This document shows, piece after piece, positions 41,938 through 50,869 of a stretch of 64,000 nucleotides of DNA; positions within the stretch are counted from its first letter, which is position 1; every line of letters starts with the position of its first letter. The stretch spans positions 4,191,501 through 4,255,500 of the forward strand of contig NZ_CP142362.1 in NCBI RefSeq assembly GCF_035918395.1, given 5' to 3'. Made by a program: the position numbers and the translations under genes. Source of the stretch: Mycolicibacterium sp. ND9-15. Lineage in GTDB: Bacteria > Actinomycetota > Actinomycetes > Mycobacteriales > Mycobacteriaceae. The notes under the pieces were generated by a model. It had not been told where the DNA came from. It saw only the letters and a list, made by a program, of their open reading frames with translations, and made no database searches.

Positions 41938-42708
41938 TCAGAAGCCGCCGAAGTCGCCGAAGCCGCCGAAGTCGCCACCGCCCCAGTCGCCGCCGTCGCC
42001 ACCCCAGCCGCCGTCGCCGGCGAAGTCGCCGCCCTGGTCCTGCCCCTGATCGAAGCCCTGGTCGTACCCCTGTGCGAAGCCCTGCTCGTAACCGGTTCCG
42101 TGCATGCCGGAGAACAGTGCGTCGAACAGCAGCACCGAACCCAGGCCCCAGGCGCCGGCGACAAGCGCGGGTTTCCACCACGGCTCGGAATACCACCCCG
42201 CCGGAACGGGACGCCCGGCGACACGGCCGCCGGGATAGTAGTTCGGAGTGCGCTCGGACGGCGAGGGCGACGCCTCGATTTCGCGGCCCTCGAAGTTGAC
42301 CCTGCGGTCCTCGGTCACCGCGCCGGCCGACCGCTGACCGGCCAGAGTCTCAAGTTCGGGTCCGGGATCCATGTCCATCGCGATGCGCGCGGCGCGTACG
42401 TAGTAGAGGCCTTCGAGCGCGCTCTCCTTGGCGAGCAACGCCTGCTTCGAAGTGCTGGCCTGGTCGATCTGCGACCCGGCGGCGGTGTAGCGCTCAGAAG
42501 CGTCGGCCAACGCCTGTTTCGATGCTTCGTCGGTGCCGGTCAGGTTGATCACCTGCCCGCCGAGGCGTTCGATGACGCGGCGGGCGTCGGCCTTCGCGTC
42601 CTGAAGGGAAGCGGCCTTCCGACGGTCCGAAGCCTTCATCGCCGCGTAGGCGACCACGCCGAGAGCGACGATGACCAGTACGACAAGGACGAGCAGAACG
42701 CCGTTCAT
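41938..42708 (-). CDS. DUF1542-like membrane protein with Gly/Asp-rich tail
   Basis: A 256-aa protein. The N-terminal membrane helix (about residues 3-23) is followed by a coiled-coil region with KASDRRKAASLQDAKADARR and Ala-rich helices. A second hydrophobic segment (about 180-200, PALVAGAWGLGSVLLFDALF) precedes a C-terminal low-complexity tail of Gly, Asp, Gln and Phe repeats ending GGFGDFGGF. Similar short mycobacterial proteins are annotated as DUF1542-containing; function unknown. It is convergent with nei2 and lies beside the PGRS gene. Confidence 0.7.
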   Translation of the reverse strand: MNGVLLVLVVLVIVALGVVAYAAMKASDRRKAASLQDAKADARRVIERLGGQVINLTGTDEASKQALADASERYTAAGSQIDQASTSKQALLAKESALEGLYYVRAARIAMDMDPGPELETLAGQRSAGAVTEDRRVNFEGREIEASPSPSERTPNYYPGGRVAGRPVPAGWYSEPWWKPALVAGAWGLGSVLLFDALFSGMHGTGYEQGFAQGYDQGFDQGQDQGGDFAGDGGWGGDGGDWGGGDFGGFGDFGGF

Positions 42709-42920
42709 GGCGTCCAGCCTACCGACAGGAAACGGCCAGATAGGGGCCGCGGACCGGTCGTCGACCAGGCCAGGAGCGGCTCAGCGCCGCTGCCGATCAC
42801 GGGACCGACCCCCTCACGGCCCAGAGCGGTGCCCTCGGTGCCACGCGCGATGGCGACCGCAGGGGGTGCGCGGCGGCCGCCCTCCATCGAACCGACCGCC
42901 CGCCACTGGCTGGCTTGGAG

Positions 42921-45900
42921 TTAACCGCCGGTGCTACCGGATCCGCCGTTCGAGCCGCCGCCCGACGTGCCTCCGGTTCCGGGGTCCGAGCCGCCGCCTG
43001 ACGTACCGGTGCTTCCGGTTCCGGCGGTCGAGCCGGTGACCGACGCACCGGTGTCTCCGCCAGAGGTGCCATTGCCTTTTTTGCCGCCGCTCGTCACGCG
43101 ATCGACCACATTGTCAATGGCCTTGGAGATCGGATTGTCTCGAATAGTGCTGCGAAGGTCACCCCTGCCGCTCTCGGAATTTGCGCCGGTCTGACCGGGA
43201 GTGAAGAGGTTGCCGCCGGTTCGGACGCCGAGCCTCGGCTTCTTCGGGCTGGCGACTTCTTGCTCGGCCTCATCGCCGCCACTGACGCGCGCGGTGTTGA
43301 CAGTTGGCGCCTCGGTTTCCGTTGACGCCCCCGAAGCATTCAGCCCCGAGGGCAGCAGGTCCGTAGGAAGCGAGATCGCGGGGCCGTCGAAGCCGGGGAT
43401 GCTCCCGACGCCACCGGGTCCGCCGGTCGCCGAAACGAGACCGATTGCACCGCCGCCTGGGCCGCCTACGCCGGTGATGTCGCCCGGTCCGCCGTCGCCA
43501 CCCGCGCCGCCTACCGCGGCCAGGAGCGCTTCCGACCAGCCGCCGAAACCGCCCGCGCCGCCGAAGAGGCTGCCCGCACCGCCGTCGCCGGCATCGCCGC
43601 CAAAGCCGAGGCCGAGGGCAAGGCCGTTGCCGCCGAATCCGCCGAGCCCACCGATCAGGCCGCCGTCGCCGGCATCTCCGCCCTGGCCGCCAACGGACAG
43701 AATCGAATTGGGGAGGAACGGGAAGCTCGAACCGAGTGATCCGGCGTTGCCGCCGAAGCCGCCGAGGCCACCGATGAGGCTGCCGTATCCGCCTTCACCG
43801 CCCGGGCCGCCGGTTTCGACGGTGAGGTTGGCGGGATCGAGGATGCTGCCAAAATCGAGGTCGCCGAATAGACCGCCGAGCGGGTTGTCCTCAGCATCGG
43901 CTGGCTCATAGCCGAGGAGACCGAAGAGGCTGCCGAGGCTGAAGACGCCCTTGCCGCCTTGGCCGCCTGTGCCGCCGAACAATCCACTGCCACCATCGCC
44001 ACCCGCAGCATCGCCCTCGGTGTTGATCAGGGCGGCGAGACCAGCAAGGTTGTTCAGGTCGATGCCCTCGAGACCACCCTCGGCGAGGGCTTCGAGATCA
44101 ATGAGGTCGAACGGGTTGGAGTAGTACCGGGTGCCGCCGTTGCCGCCCCTGCCGCCGACGATTGCGCCGTCGCCGCCGTCGCCACCGTCCCCCGCATTAG
44201 CGTGGCCGAGCGGAAGGGCAACGGGAAGCGGAGTTGCCGGAAGGACTTGACCGATCAGAGGTAGTGAGATCGGGCCGACCGTAAACTTCGCGCTTCCGTT
44301 GCCGCCAACAGCGTCCCCACCATCGCCGCCGCGTCCACCGAACAAAGTGGTATCGCTGCCGGGCAGGTTGCCGCCGCCAGCACCGCCGTCGCCTGCGTTG
44401 CCCGTGAGGCTGCCTTCTGCGTCGCCGCCGCGACCGCCTCCGCCGCCGAACAGGCCACCGCCGCCCGCTCCACCGAGACCGCCGTTACCCGTGCCAACGG
44501 GCACATCGCTCGCGCTGATTGGAAGGCCAAGGGTGAGAGACCCGAGAAGGGGAATGTTTCCGATCGTGACCGGGTAGGTGCCGTCGACATCCGCGGTCCC
44601 ATCTGAGGTGCCCGTTCCCCCAGCACCGCCTCTGCCTCCGAGCAGAGCTCCGAAGCCGCCCGTGCCGCCGTTGCCGCCCGTGCCCGTGAACGTGCCGTTG
44701 CCGGCGCCGCCGGCGCCGCCGGCACCCCCGAACAGCTCACCGGAACCTGCAGATCCACCAGCCCCACCTTTGCCGACACCGTTACCGCCTGTGGCTTTGA
44801 CGTCGGCGCTGGACGGAATGCTGATGGTGAAGTCGCCCAAGGCATCACCGAGGAGGTCGGTGACCAGAGACGGAATCTCGACCTTGGCCGTTGTAGGCCC
44901 TTGCCCTGTGCCCGTGCCGATTCCGCCGGTGCCACCTCCGCCACCGAAGCCGAACAGCCCGGTGTTTCCGCCAGCGCCCCCGCTGCCGCCTAGACCGAGC
45001 AGTCCGCCCGTGCCATTGCCGCCAGTACCCCCGCGGCCACCGTTGCCCGCCAGTGGGCCACCCTCGCCGCCGGTGCCACCGCCCCCTCCTGTGCCGGTTG
45101 AGGTATTGGATACGGTAAGCCCGTCGCCGCCCGCACCGCCAGCACCACCGCTGCCGACGAAACCGCTGGCACCGCCTGCGCCACCCGAGCCCCCGTTTGC
45201 GGGTCCGGCCGCGAAGCCTGCGACTTCGGTAATTGTCGGATCGCCGGAGTTCCTCCAACTTGAGAAGATGCTAGATCGTGTCCGCTTCTGTGTGCTGGTG
45301 GTGACGAGGGTGGCGGAGCCGTTGTTGACGCCGCTGGCGCCTGCCCCGCCTGCTCCGCCGCGGCCAAAGATGCCCGCACCGGCGCCGCCGTCACCACCGG
45401 CTCCGCCATTGGCGGCGTTGACTCCGGAGACCGTGGTTCCCGTTCCGCCGGCGCCGCCGGTCCCACCGGTGCCGAACAGGGCTCCCGCGGCACCACCGGT
45501 GCCGCCTGCACCGCCGGTAGCAATACCTGCCTCGACAACCGAAGTGGTTGTGGTGACGACCTGCCCGGTTGTGGACAACACGGGCTCATTCGTCACCTTC
45601 ACCGGAGTCCCGGCGACCAGTCCGCCGCCCTTCGATTCAGCGGCGCCGCCGACACCGGCCGCGCCACCATTCCCGAAGAGGCCAGCCGTGCCGCCGTTGC
45701 CGCCGCGCCCACCCGTGGCGTTCCCACGGGTGCTGGTCGCTGCGCCGCCCGCGCCGCCAACCCCGCCAGACCCGAAGAACGCCCCGCCTGCACCGCCGTT
45801 GCCGCCGGCAGAACCGAGCGCGTTAGACGTGCTTATGGGATCGGTGATTGCGCTAGCTAAGCCTGCCCCACCAGTTCCGCCTCTGCCGAAGAGACCTGCG

Positions 45901-46424
45901 GCCCCACCGTCACCGCCCCGACCGTCGTTGAACGAGGCAACCCCCGCGCCACCGACGCCGCCGCTGCCGAACAGCCCGGCGTTGCCACCCGTACCGCCGT
46001 TGGCGCCGGCGCCGCCGTTGCCGAGCAGTAGACCGCCATTGCCGCCGTTGCAGGAAGCGCCGCTGCCGCACGTTTCCGCATCCGCGTCAAGGCCATTGCC
46101 GATGAGCAGGCCGCCGGGGCCGATGAGGTTGGGGGCGCCGTAGCCCGCGAGCGCTGCCTGCGGGCCGGCCGCGAAGTTGCTCAGCAGATCAGCGCTGCTG
46201 CCGACCGTCTCGCAGGTGGCATCGCCTTCAGCGCATGGCGCAGCCTGAGCGGTACCGGTATTGCCGCCGGTAGTCACGCCGAACCCGAACGTGCCCGCGG
46301 TGACGGCCGCGCTGAACAAGGCGCCGCTCGCCATCCGCTTGGCGGTCAGATTCTTGGGGGCGGCGTGCTTGGGCCTCCTCGCCCGAAGTGCCGGCGGTGC
46401 AGCGTCGTACGACGGCTCGATCAC
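42921..46424 (-). CDS. PGRS-repeat exported protein lacking a PE domain
   Basis: A 1167-aa Gly/Ala-rich protein. The N-terminus is not a PE domain: basic residues (RARRPKHAAPKN), then a hydrophobic stretch (about 33-60) ending TAQAA, like a signal sequence. Next comes PNLIGPGGLLIGNG, the usual PGRS entry segment, then hundreds of GGxGGxG-type repeats. These are broken by non-Gly inserts such as VTIGNIPLLGSLTLGLPI and VGPISLPLIGQVLP. The C-terminus is a Ser/Thr/Gly tail (GGTSGGGSNGGSGSTGG). GGGGAGA precedes the GTG start. It is presumably a cell-envelope or secreted protein. Confidence 0.8.
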   Translation of the reverse strand: MIEPSYDAAPPALRARRPKHAAPKNLTAKRMASGALFSAAVTAGTFGFGVTTGGNTGTAQAAPCAEGDATCETVGSSADLLSNFAAGPQAALAGYGAPNLIGPGGLLIGNGLDADAETCGSGASCNGGNGGLLLGNGGAGANGGTGGNAGLFGSGGVGGAGVASFNDGRGGDGGAAGLFGRGGTGGAGLASAITDPISTSNALGSAGGNGGAGGAFFGSGGVGGAGGAATSTRGNATGGRGGNGGTAGLFGNGGAAGVGGAAESKGGGLVAGTPVKVTNEPVLSTTGQVVTTTTSVVEAGIATGGAGGTGGAAGALFGTGGTGGAGGTGTTVSGVNAANGGAGGDGGAGAGIFGRGGAGGAGASGVNNGSATLVTTSTQKRTRSSIFSSWRNSGDPTITEVAGFAAGPANGGSGGAGGASGFVGSGGAGGAGGDGLTVSNTSTGTGGGGGTGGEGGPLAGNGGRGGTGGNGTGGLLGLGGSGGAGGNTGLFGFGGGGGTGGIGTGTGQGPTTAKVEIPSLVTDLLGDALGDFTISIPSSADVKATGGNGVGKGGAGGSAGSGELFGGAGGAGGAGNGTFTGTGGNGGTGGFGALLGGRGGAGGTGTSDGTADVDGTYPVTIGNIPLLGSLTLGLPISASDVPVGTGNGGLGGAGGGGLFGGGGGRGGDAEGSLTGNAGDGGAGGGNLPGSDTTLFGGRGGDGGDAVGGNGSAKFTVGPISLPLIGQVLPATPLPVALPLGHANAGDGGDGGDGAIVGGRGGNGGTRYYSNPFDLIDLEALAEGGLEGIDLNNLAGLAALINTEGDAAGGDGGSGLFGGTGGQGGKGVFSLGSLFGLLGYEPADAEDNPLGGLFGDLDFGSILDPANLTVETGGPGGEGGYGSLIGGLGGFGGNAGSLGSSFPFLPNSILSVGGQGGDAGDGGLIGGLGGFGGNGLALGLGFGGDAGDGGAGSLFGGAGGFGGWSEALLAAVGGAGGDGGPGDITGVGGPGGGAIGLVSATGGPGGVGSIPGFDGPAISLPTDLLPSGLNASGASTETEAPTVNTARVSGGDEAEQEVASPKKPRLGVRTGGNLFTPGQTGANSESGRGDLRSTIRDNPISKAIDNVVDRVTSGGKKGNGTSGGDTGASVTGSTAGTGSTGTSGGGSDPGTGGTSGGGSNGGSGSTGG

Positions 46425-46524
46425 TTAACTGGTTCTCCCCTGGATAGTGCGTCAACGACGCTCCACTTAGCCGGTAGCAAAAGCTCATCGTGAGCGTAGC
46501 AAACACCTCAACGCGCAGCTAATA

Positions 46525-46537
46525 TTTTCTCAGAAAA
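46525..46537. promoter_or_regulatory. AT-rich palindrome TTTTCTcAGAAAA
   Basis: A perfect six-base-arm palindrome sits in the divergent space between the PGRS gene and the membrane-protein gene, in an unusually AT-rich patch. It looks like a repressor or nucleoid-protein site, but no regulator can be named. Confidence 0.4.
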
Positions 46538-46616
46538 GAACTTCGTGGTGATCCCTTGCGTGTCAACTTCCGTCAGGTCGACAGATGCCAGTGCGATGCT
46601 GATCGCTGAAGGTCGT

Positions 46617-46630
46617 TACGATCGCTGCTA
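46617..46630 (+). promoter_or_regulatory. Candidate leaderless promoter (TACGAT)
   Basis: A TACGAT -10-like box ends seven bases before the ATG of the membrane-protein gene and no ribosome-binding site is present, pointing to a leaderless start. No clear -35 is seen. Confidence 0.45.
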
Positions 46631-47175
46631 TGTCAGACGAACCTGTGGAAAATCCTCCGAGCCCTGCCGCGCCGGCAACGAGGCGGAAACGCAACAACGA
46701 CACCGGCGCCCGCTCGTCGATTGCTCTGGGTTTGGTCGCGCTTCTGGCGGTCGCGGCGATCGGCCTGAGCGCGTGGGCTCTGGTGCGCTCCTTCAACGGA
46801 TCCGAGACGAACTACAGCGACTCCCAGCGCGCCGACGCAAAAGCTAAAGTCTGTGGTGCTTTTGACACGGTCCGGCGCGGCGTATCCCGCAACACCAATC
46901 TCGTCGCCCCGGGCGGTGAGGGCGACGTTACCGGCAATCTCGCGGTCGCCGCGAACGCACGCATGGCCCTCTATAACGGCGGGTTGTACCTGTTGGCGAG
47001 GCTGGACCCGGCGACACCAACGGAGTTGGCCGACGAGGTACGCGGGTTCGCGGACAATCTCATGGACATCGCCGCGGCGGCAACTGCGGGCTCGCAGGAT
47101 GCCGATCCCGATCAAACTGCGCGGTTGAAGGAAGCAGACGCCGCGAACACCAGAATCGGTGAACTTTGCGCCTAG
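46630..47175 (+). CDS. Single-pass membrane protein, hypothetical
   Basis: A 181-aa protein. A cytosolic Pro/Arg-rich N-terminus (about 1-28) is followed by one membrane helix (about 30-52) and a helical ectodomain bracketed by Cys75 and Cys180. The layout mirrors the protein at 36150 beside the Esp-like gene. It is divergent from the PGRS gene and upstream of the methyltransferase-like gene. No family recognised. Confidence 0.7.
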   Translation: MSDEPVENPPSPAAPATRRKRNNDTGARSSIALGLVALLAVAAIGLSAWALVRSFNGSETNYSDSQRADAKAKVCGAFDTVRRGVSRNTNLVAPGGEGDVTGNLAVAANARMALYNGGLYLLARLDPATPTELADEVRGFADNLMDIAAAATAGSQDADPDQTARLKEADAANTRIGELCA

Positions 47176-47334
47176 GCGGACCGAGCACCCTCCCGCACAC
47201 TCTCTCGATTGCTGTAGCAAATCTTGTCGCTACGGACTGCCTTGCAGACACCTGGTGCGGTAAGCCGAGGGTGTATTTGCCGCTGTTGCGGTCAACCGTT
47301 GCAGGTTGTTGATCGAGGCTGAGAGGTGAGCGCG

Positions 47335-48924
47335 ATGGATGATGCAGTGGATCGACTGCGTGCGGACTACGACGCTGTGCCCTACGAGTCGTACGCCTTT
47401 CCGCAGACTACCCCGGAACATCTGGCGGCGGTCGCCCACGTTTTCGGTCTCGACACGCCCGCGGTGTCCACGGCGAGGGTGTTGGAGATCGGCTGTGCGG
47501 CAGCGGGGAACCTTATTCCCTTCGCCGCGAACCATCCGCACGCACATGCGGTCGGTATCGATCTGTCCCGAACCCAGATCGACGAGGGGCGCCGACGTAC
47601 TCAAGCGCTCGGGCTCGGGAACGTCGAACTGTACCGCGGTGACATTGCCGCAATGGATCTGACGGCGTTGGGGCAGTTCGACTACATCATCTGCCACGGC
47701 GTCTACAGCTGGGTGCCAGAAAATGTTCAAGAGGCAATTCTGAGGTCGTTCGGCGACCTGTTGGCTCCGGAAGGCGTGGCATACATCAGCTACAACGTCT
47801 ACCCGGGCTGGAAGGCCAAGGAGATCGTGCGCGATGCGATGCTCCTGCGCGGCGGCGACAGGACGCATCCGGCAGAGAAGCTCAGCTATGCACGGGGCAT
47901 GATCGACTTCCTTGAACAGGTGGCGCCCGCAGACAGTGTCCTGGCCAGGGCACTCGCCGATTTCCGAGCCGAGCGCAGTCACGCCAACGACTTCTACATG
48001 CTGCACGAACAGCTCGAAACGGTCAACGCCCCATGCTATTTCCTGGACTTCGGCAGACGCACCGAGCCCTACCGGCTGGCATACCTCGCCGACGCGGAAC
48101 CCCAGACCATGTTCGCCCGCAACTACGGCGAAAAGGTGGCAGTGCCGCTGCTAAAGGAGTGTGGACACAGCCAGGTGCTGGTCGAGCAGTACCTCGACTT
48201 CGTGGCGAACCGCACGTTCCGGCAGTCGTTGCTGGTGCGCGGGAAGCGCGGGCCGCAGATCAGTTACAACCTGGACCGCCGACGGTTCGACGGACTTCAC
48301 TTCGCGGCGTGGCTGCCGCCCGCGGATACGGAGCCCCGCCTGGACGACTCGCAGCAGGAGTACGGCGAGTCGCCACGGAATCTGTTCACCCGGCACCCGG
48401 GCGTGAAGGCGGCGCTTCGAGCGCTGAACGCCTGCTGGCCCTGGACGCTGTCGCGGCAACAACTGCTCGACGAGGTCGATTCGGAACTTGACCGGGCCGG
48501 CGTCGCGCCTGCCTCCGACCAGGACGAGCGAATCAACGACCTGCTTGAAGCGTTGATCATCCGTGGGCTCGTCCGCTACCGACTCGAACCCGTGGCGCCG
48601 GGACCAACGGATTCGCCGTTGCGTCTGCGCGAGCCGGTCAGGCGCATGGCGGAGTTGGCGCTCAAGGATGGGAAACCTTATGCCGTCAACGTGTGGCACG
48701 AGGGCGTATACGTGTCGCCCGTGGACAGCTACCTCTTGCCGTTGTTGGACGGCAGCCGGGACCGGGACGCGCTGGTGGCCGAACTGATCCGCCTGGCCCG
48801 CGCCGACATCATCAGATTCGAGCGCGACGGCCGAAGGCTCTCCGGTGAGGAGGAGTTGCGTGATGCGGCAGCCGAGTGGTTCGACACGCTGCCGCATCGC
48901 CTGGCTCAGATGAAACTCTGCTGA
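47335..48924 (+). CDS. Class I SAM methyltransferase with PKMT-type regulatory domain
   Basis: A 529-aa protein. The Rossmann methyltransferase domain (about residues 30-190) has motif I RVLEIGCAAAGNLIPFA, VGIDLSRTQ and FDYIICHGVYSWVP. It is followed by a methyltransferase-regulatory-like domain (about 210-300) and a C-terminal winged-helix-like region. This architecture occurs in bacterial protein lysine methyltransferases such as the Rickettsia OmpB enzymes. The ATG at 47335 follows AGAGG at good spacing; a GTG nine bases upstream is possible. The substrate is unknown; surface proteins encoded nearby are candidates only by position. Confidence 0.75.
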   Translation: MDDAVDRLRADYDAVPYESYAFPQTTPEHLAAVAHVFGLDTPAVSTARVLEIGCAAAGNLIPFAANHPHAHAVGIDLSRTQIDEGRRRTQALGLGNVELYRGDIAAMDLTALGQFDYIICHGVYSWVPENVQEAILRSFGDLLAPEGVAYISYNVYPGWKAKEIVRDAMLLRGGDRTHPAEKLSYARGMIDFLEQVAPADSVLARALADFRAERSHANDFYMLHEQLETVNAPCYFLDFGRRTEPYRLAYLADAEPQTMFARNYGEKVAVPLLKECGHSQVLVEQYLDFVANRTFRQSLLVRGKRGPQISYNLDRRRFDGLHFAAWLPPADTEPRLDDSQQEYGESPRNLFTRHPGVKAALRALNACWPWTLSRQQLLDEVDSELDRAGVAPASDQDERINDLLEALIIRGLVRYRLEPVAPGPTDSPLRLREPVRRMAELALKDGKPYAVNVWHEGVYVSPVDSYLLPLLDGSRDRDALVAELIRLARADIIRFERDGRRLSGEEELRDAAAEWFDTLPHRLAQMKLC

Positions 48925-48994
48925 CCGACAGCGACGACTCACGTTCAGTCGTGCCGTCCTCGGCGAGTCGACGACGCACATGCGGCGGTCTCAG

Positions 48995-49065
48995 AGCGGG
49001 CGACGGGAATCGAACCCGCGTAGCTAGTTTGGAAGACTAGGGCTCTACCATTGAGCTACGCCCGC
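48995..49065 (-). tRNA. tRNA-Gly (anticodon TCC)
   Basis: A 71-base cloverleaf on the minus strand. The acceptor stem GCGGGCG pairs with CGCCCGC, the T arm contains GGTTCGATTCC, and the anticodon loop CTTCCAA reads TCC. CCA is not encoded. It lies opposite and just upstream of tRNA-Pro. Confidence 0.95.
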
Positions 49066-49219
49066 GTGCACAGCAAGACCAGATCGTACCGGCGGCTGCC
49101 AAATCAAATCCAATTGAAGGCCTCGCGTGTCCAGCCCGTAGTATCTCGCGTGGTCGTTCCGTGTTTTCGCGGGCGGCCGTGCGGGCGCAGCGATGAGCGC
49201 TTGCGCGAAGAGCAGAACA

Positions 49220-49293
49220 CGGGGTGTAGCGCAGCTTGGTAGCGCATCCGCTTTGGGAGCGGAAGGCCGCAGGTTCAAATCCTGTCACCCCGA
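49220..49293 (+). tRNA. tRNA-Pro (anticodon TGG)
   Basis: A 74-base cloverleaf. The acceptor stem CGGGGTG pairs with CACCCCG, the anticodon stem is TCCGC/GCGGA and the loop TTTGGGA has anticodon TGG. It ends 50 bases before the trigger-factor start, and both could share a transcript. Confidence 0.95.
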
Positions 49294-49343
49294 CTGCAAC
49301 ACCGACGAACACCAGATCCACCCGGAATAACGAGGAGCAGATC

Positions 49344-50771
49344 GTGAAGAGCACCGTCGAGAAGTTGAGCCCCACGCGGGTTCGCATCAACGTGGAGGTG
49401 CCCTTCACAGAGCTCGAGCCTGACTTCGACCGCGCGTTCAAGCAGTTGGCCAAGCAGGTCCGGTTGCCCGGCTTTCGGCCCGGCAAGGCGCCGCGCAAAC
49501 TGCTCGAGGCTCGCGTCGGCCGCGAGGCGATGCTCGACCAGGTCGTCAGCGATGCCCTGCCCGGCCGATACAGCGAGGCGGTGACCAGTTCCGAGGTGCA
49601 GCCGCTGGGCCAGCCCGAGATCGAGATCACCAAGAAGGAGTACGGCGAGGACCTCACCTTCACCGCCGAGGTCGACATCCGGCCCGAGATCGATCTCCCC
49701 GATCTGTCCGAGCTGAAGGTGACCGTCGACGCGATCGAGGTGACCGACGAGGAGGTCGACGCCGAGCTGCAGACGCTGCGTGCGCGCTTCGGCACGCTCA
49801 AAGGTGTGGAGCGCGCCGCGGAGAACGGCGATTTCGTCTCGATCGACCTGTCCGCCACCGTCGACGGCAAGGATTTGCCCGATGCCGCCACCGAGGGCCT
49901 GTCCCATGAGGTCGGGTCGGGTCAGTTGGTGGACGGTCTCGATGAAGCCATCGTGGGCCTCAAGGAGGAAGAGACCCGCGTCTTCACCACCAAACTGGCC
50001 GCGGGTGAGCATGCCGGCGAGGACGCGCAGGTGACAGTCACCGTCAAGTCCGTCAAGGAGCGCGAGCTGCCGGAGCCCGACGACGATTTCGCCCAACTGG
50101 CCAGCGAATTCGACACCATCGACGAGCTCAAGGAGTCGCTCGTCGACCAGGTTCGCCGGCGTAAGCGCGTCCAGCAGGCCGAGCAGATTCGCGACAAGGT
50201 GCTCGAGACGCTGCTCGAGCAGGTCGACGTCCCGCTGCCGGAGAACGTGGTGCAAGCGCAGATCGACGACGCGTTGCACAACGCGATTCACGGTCTCGAC
50301 CACGACGAGGCTCGTTTCGCCGAGGCGCTGGAGGCCCAGGGCAGCAGCCGGGAGGAGTTCGACGCCGACAACCGCAGCAACGCGGAGAAGGCCGTCAAGA
50401 CCCAGTTGCTCGTCGACGCGGTGGCCGACAAGCTCGACGTCCAGGTCGGCCAGAACGACATCACCGAGCGCCTGGTGCTGATGTCGCAGCAGTACGGCCT
50501 GCAGCCGCAGCAGCTGTTGCAGTCGCTGCAGCAGAACAACCAGCTGCCAGGGTTGTTCGCCGACGTGCGTCGTGGGGTTGCGGTCGCCGAAATCGTCGAG
50601 GGCGCCACCGTCACCGACTCCGACGGCAATGTGGTCGACACCGCAGAGTTCTTCGGTCGAGCCGAAGCGCAGACCGAGGAAGCCGCCGATGAGGCCACCA
50701 CCGACTACGAGGACACCGGAGAGGCCACCGAACAGGCCACCGCGGACGAGGAGTCGGCCGACGCGAAGTGA
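49344..50771 (+). CDS. tig: Trigger factor chaperone
   Basis: A 475-aa ribosome-associated chaperone and prolyl isomerase. The N-terminal ribosome-binding signature is GFRPGKAPRKLLEARVG, preceded by KSTVEKLSPTRVRINVEV. The FKBP-like insert (about 155-240) includes NGDFVSIDLSATVDG. A helical C-terminal domain ends in a strongly acidic tail of about 45 residues. The GTG start follows GAGGAGCAGATC; a longer in-frame reading overlaps tRNA-Pro and is rejected. It heads a proteostasis block with clpP1-clpP2-clpX. Confidence 0.94.
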   Translation: MKSTVEKLSPTRVRINVEVPFTELEPDFDRAFKQLAKQVRLPGFRPGKAPRKLLEARVGREAMLDQVVSDALPGRYSEAVTSSEVQPLGQPEIEITKKEYGEDLTFTAEVDIRPEIDLPDLSELKVTVDAIEVTDEEVDAELQTLRARFGTLKGVERAAENGDFVSIDLSATVDGKDLPDAATEGLSHEVGSGQLVDGLDEAIVGLKEEETRVFTTKLAAGEHAGEDAQVTVTVKSVKERELPEPDDDFAQLASEFDTIDELKESLVDQVRRRKRVQQAEQIRDKVLETLLEQVDVPLPENVVQAQIDDALHNAIHGLDHDEARFAEALEAQGSSREEFDADNRSNAEKAVKTQLLVDAVADKLDVQVGQNDITERLVLMSQQYGLQPQQLLQSLQQNNQLPGLFADVRRGVAVAEIVEGATVTDSDGNVVDTAEFFGRAEAQTEEAADEATTDYEDTGEATEQATADEESADAK

Positions 50772-50869
50772 CGCTGTGAGCGAACGCGGCCCGTCTCGGG
50801 ACTGCGTGCCGCCACGGGTTCGTTAGTGTCGGTGAGTATCAAGCTCTTGAAGAAAGCAGGTATCCAGTC

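Noticed and set aside
44578..46143. A 521-codon Pro-rich plus-strand frame opposite the PGRS gene
   Set aside because: Pro/Ala-rich repeats are the mirror image of GGxGGx codons; the minus-strand product has the known PGRS pattern and a ribosome site.
42921..46424. Treating the Gly-rich coding repeats as a CRISPR or tandem DNA repeat array
   Set aside because: The repeats are irregular, maintain a reading frame and encode PGRS units; no spacer pattern exists.
50772..50869. A ClgR-type operator before clpP1
   Set aside because: Short CGC/GCG pieces exist, but none matches a convincing dyad; in GC-rich DNA such matches are expected.
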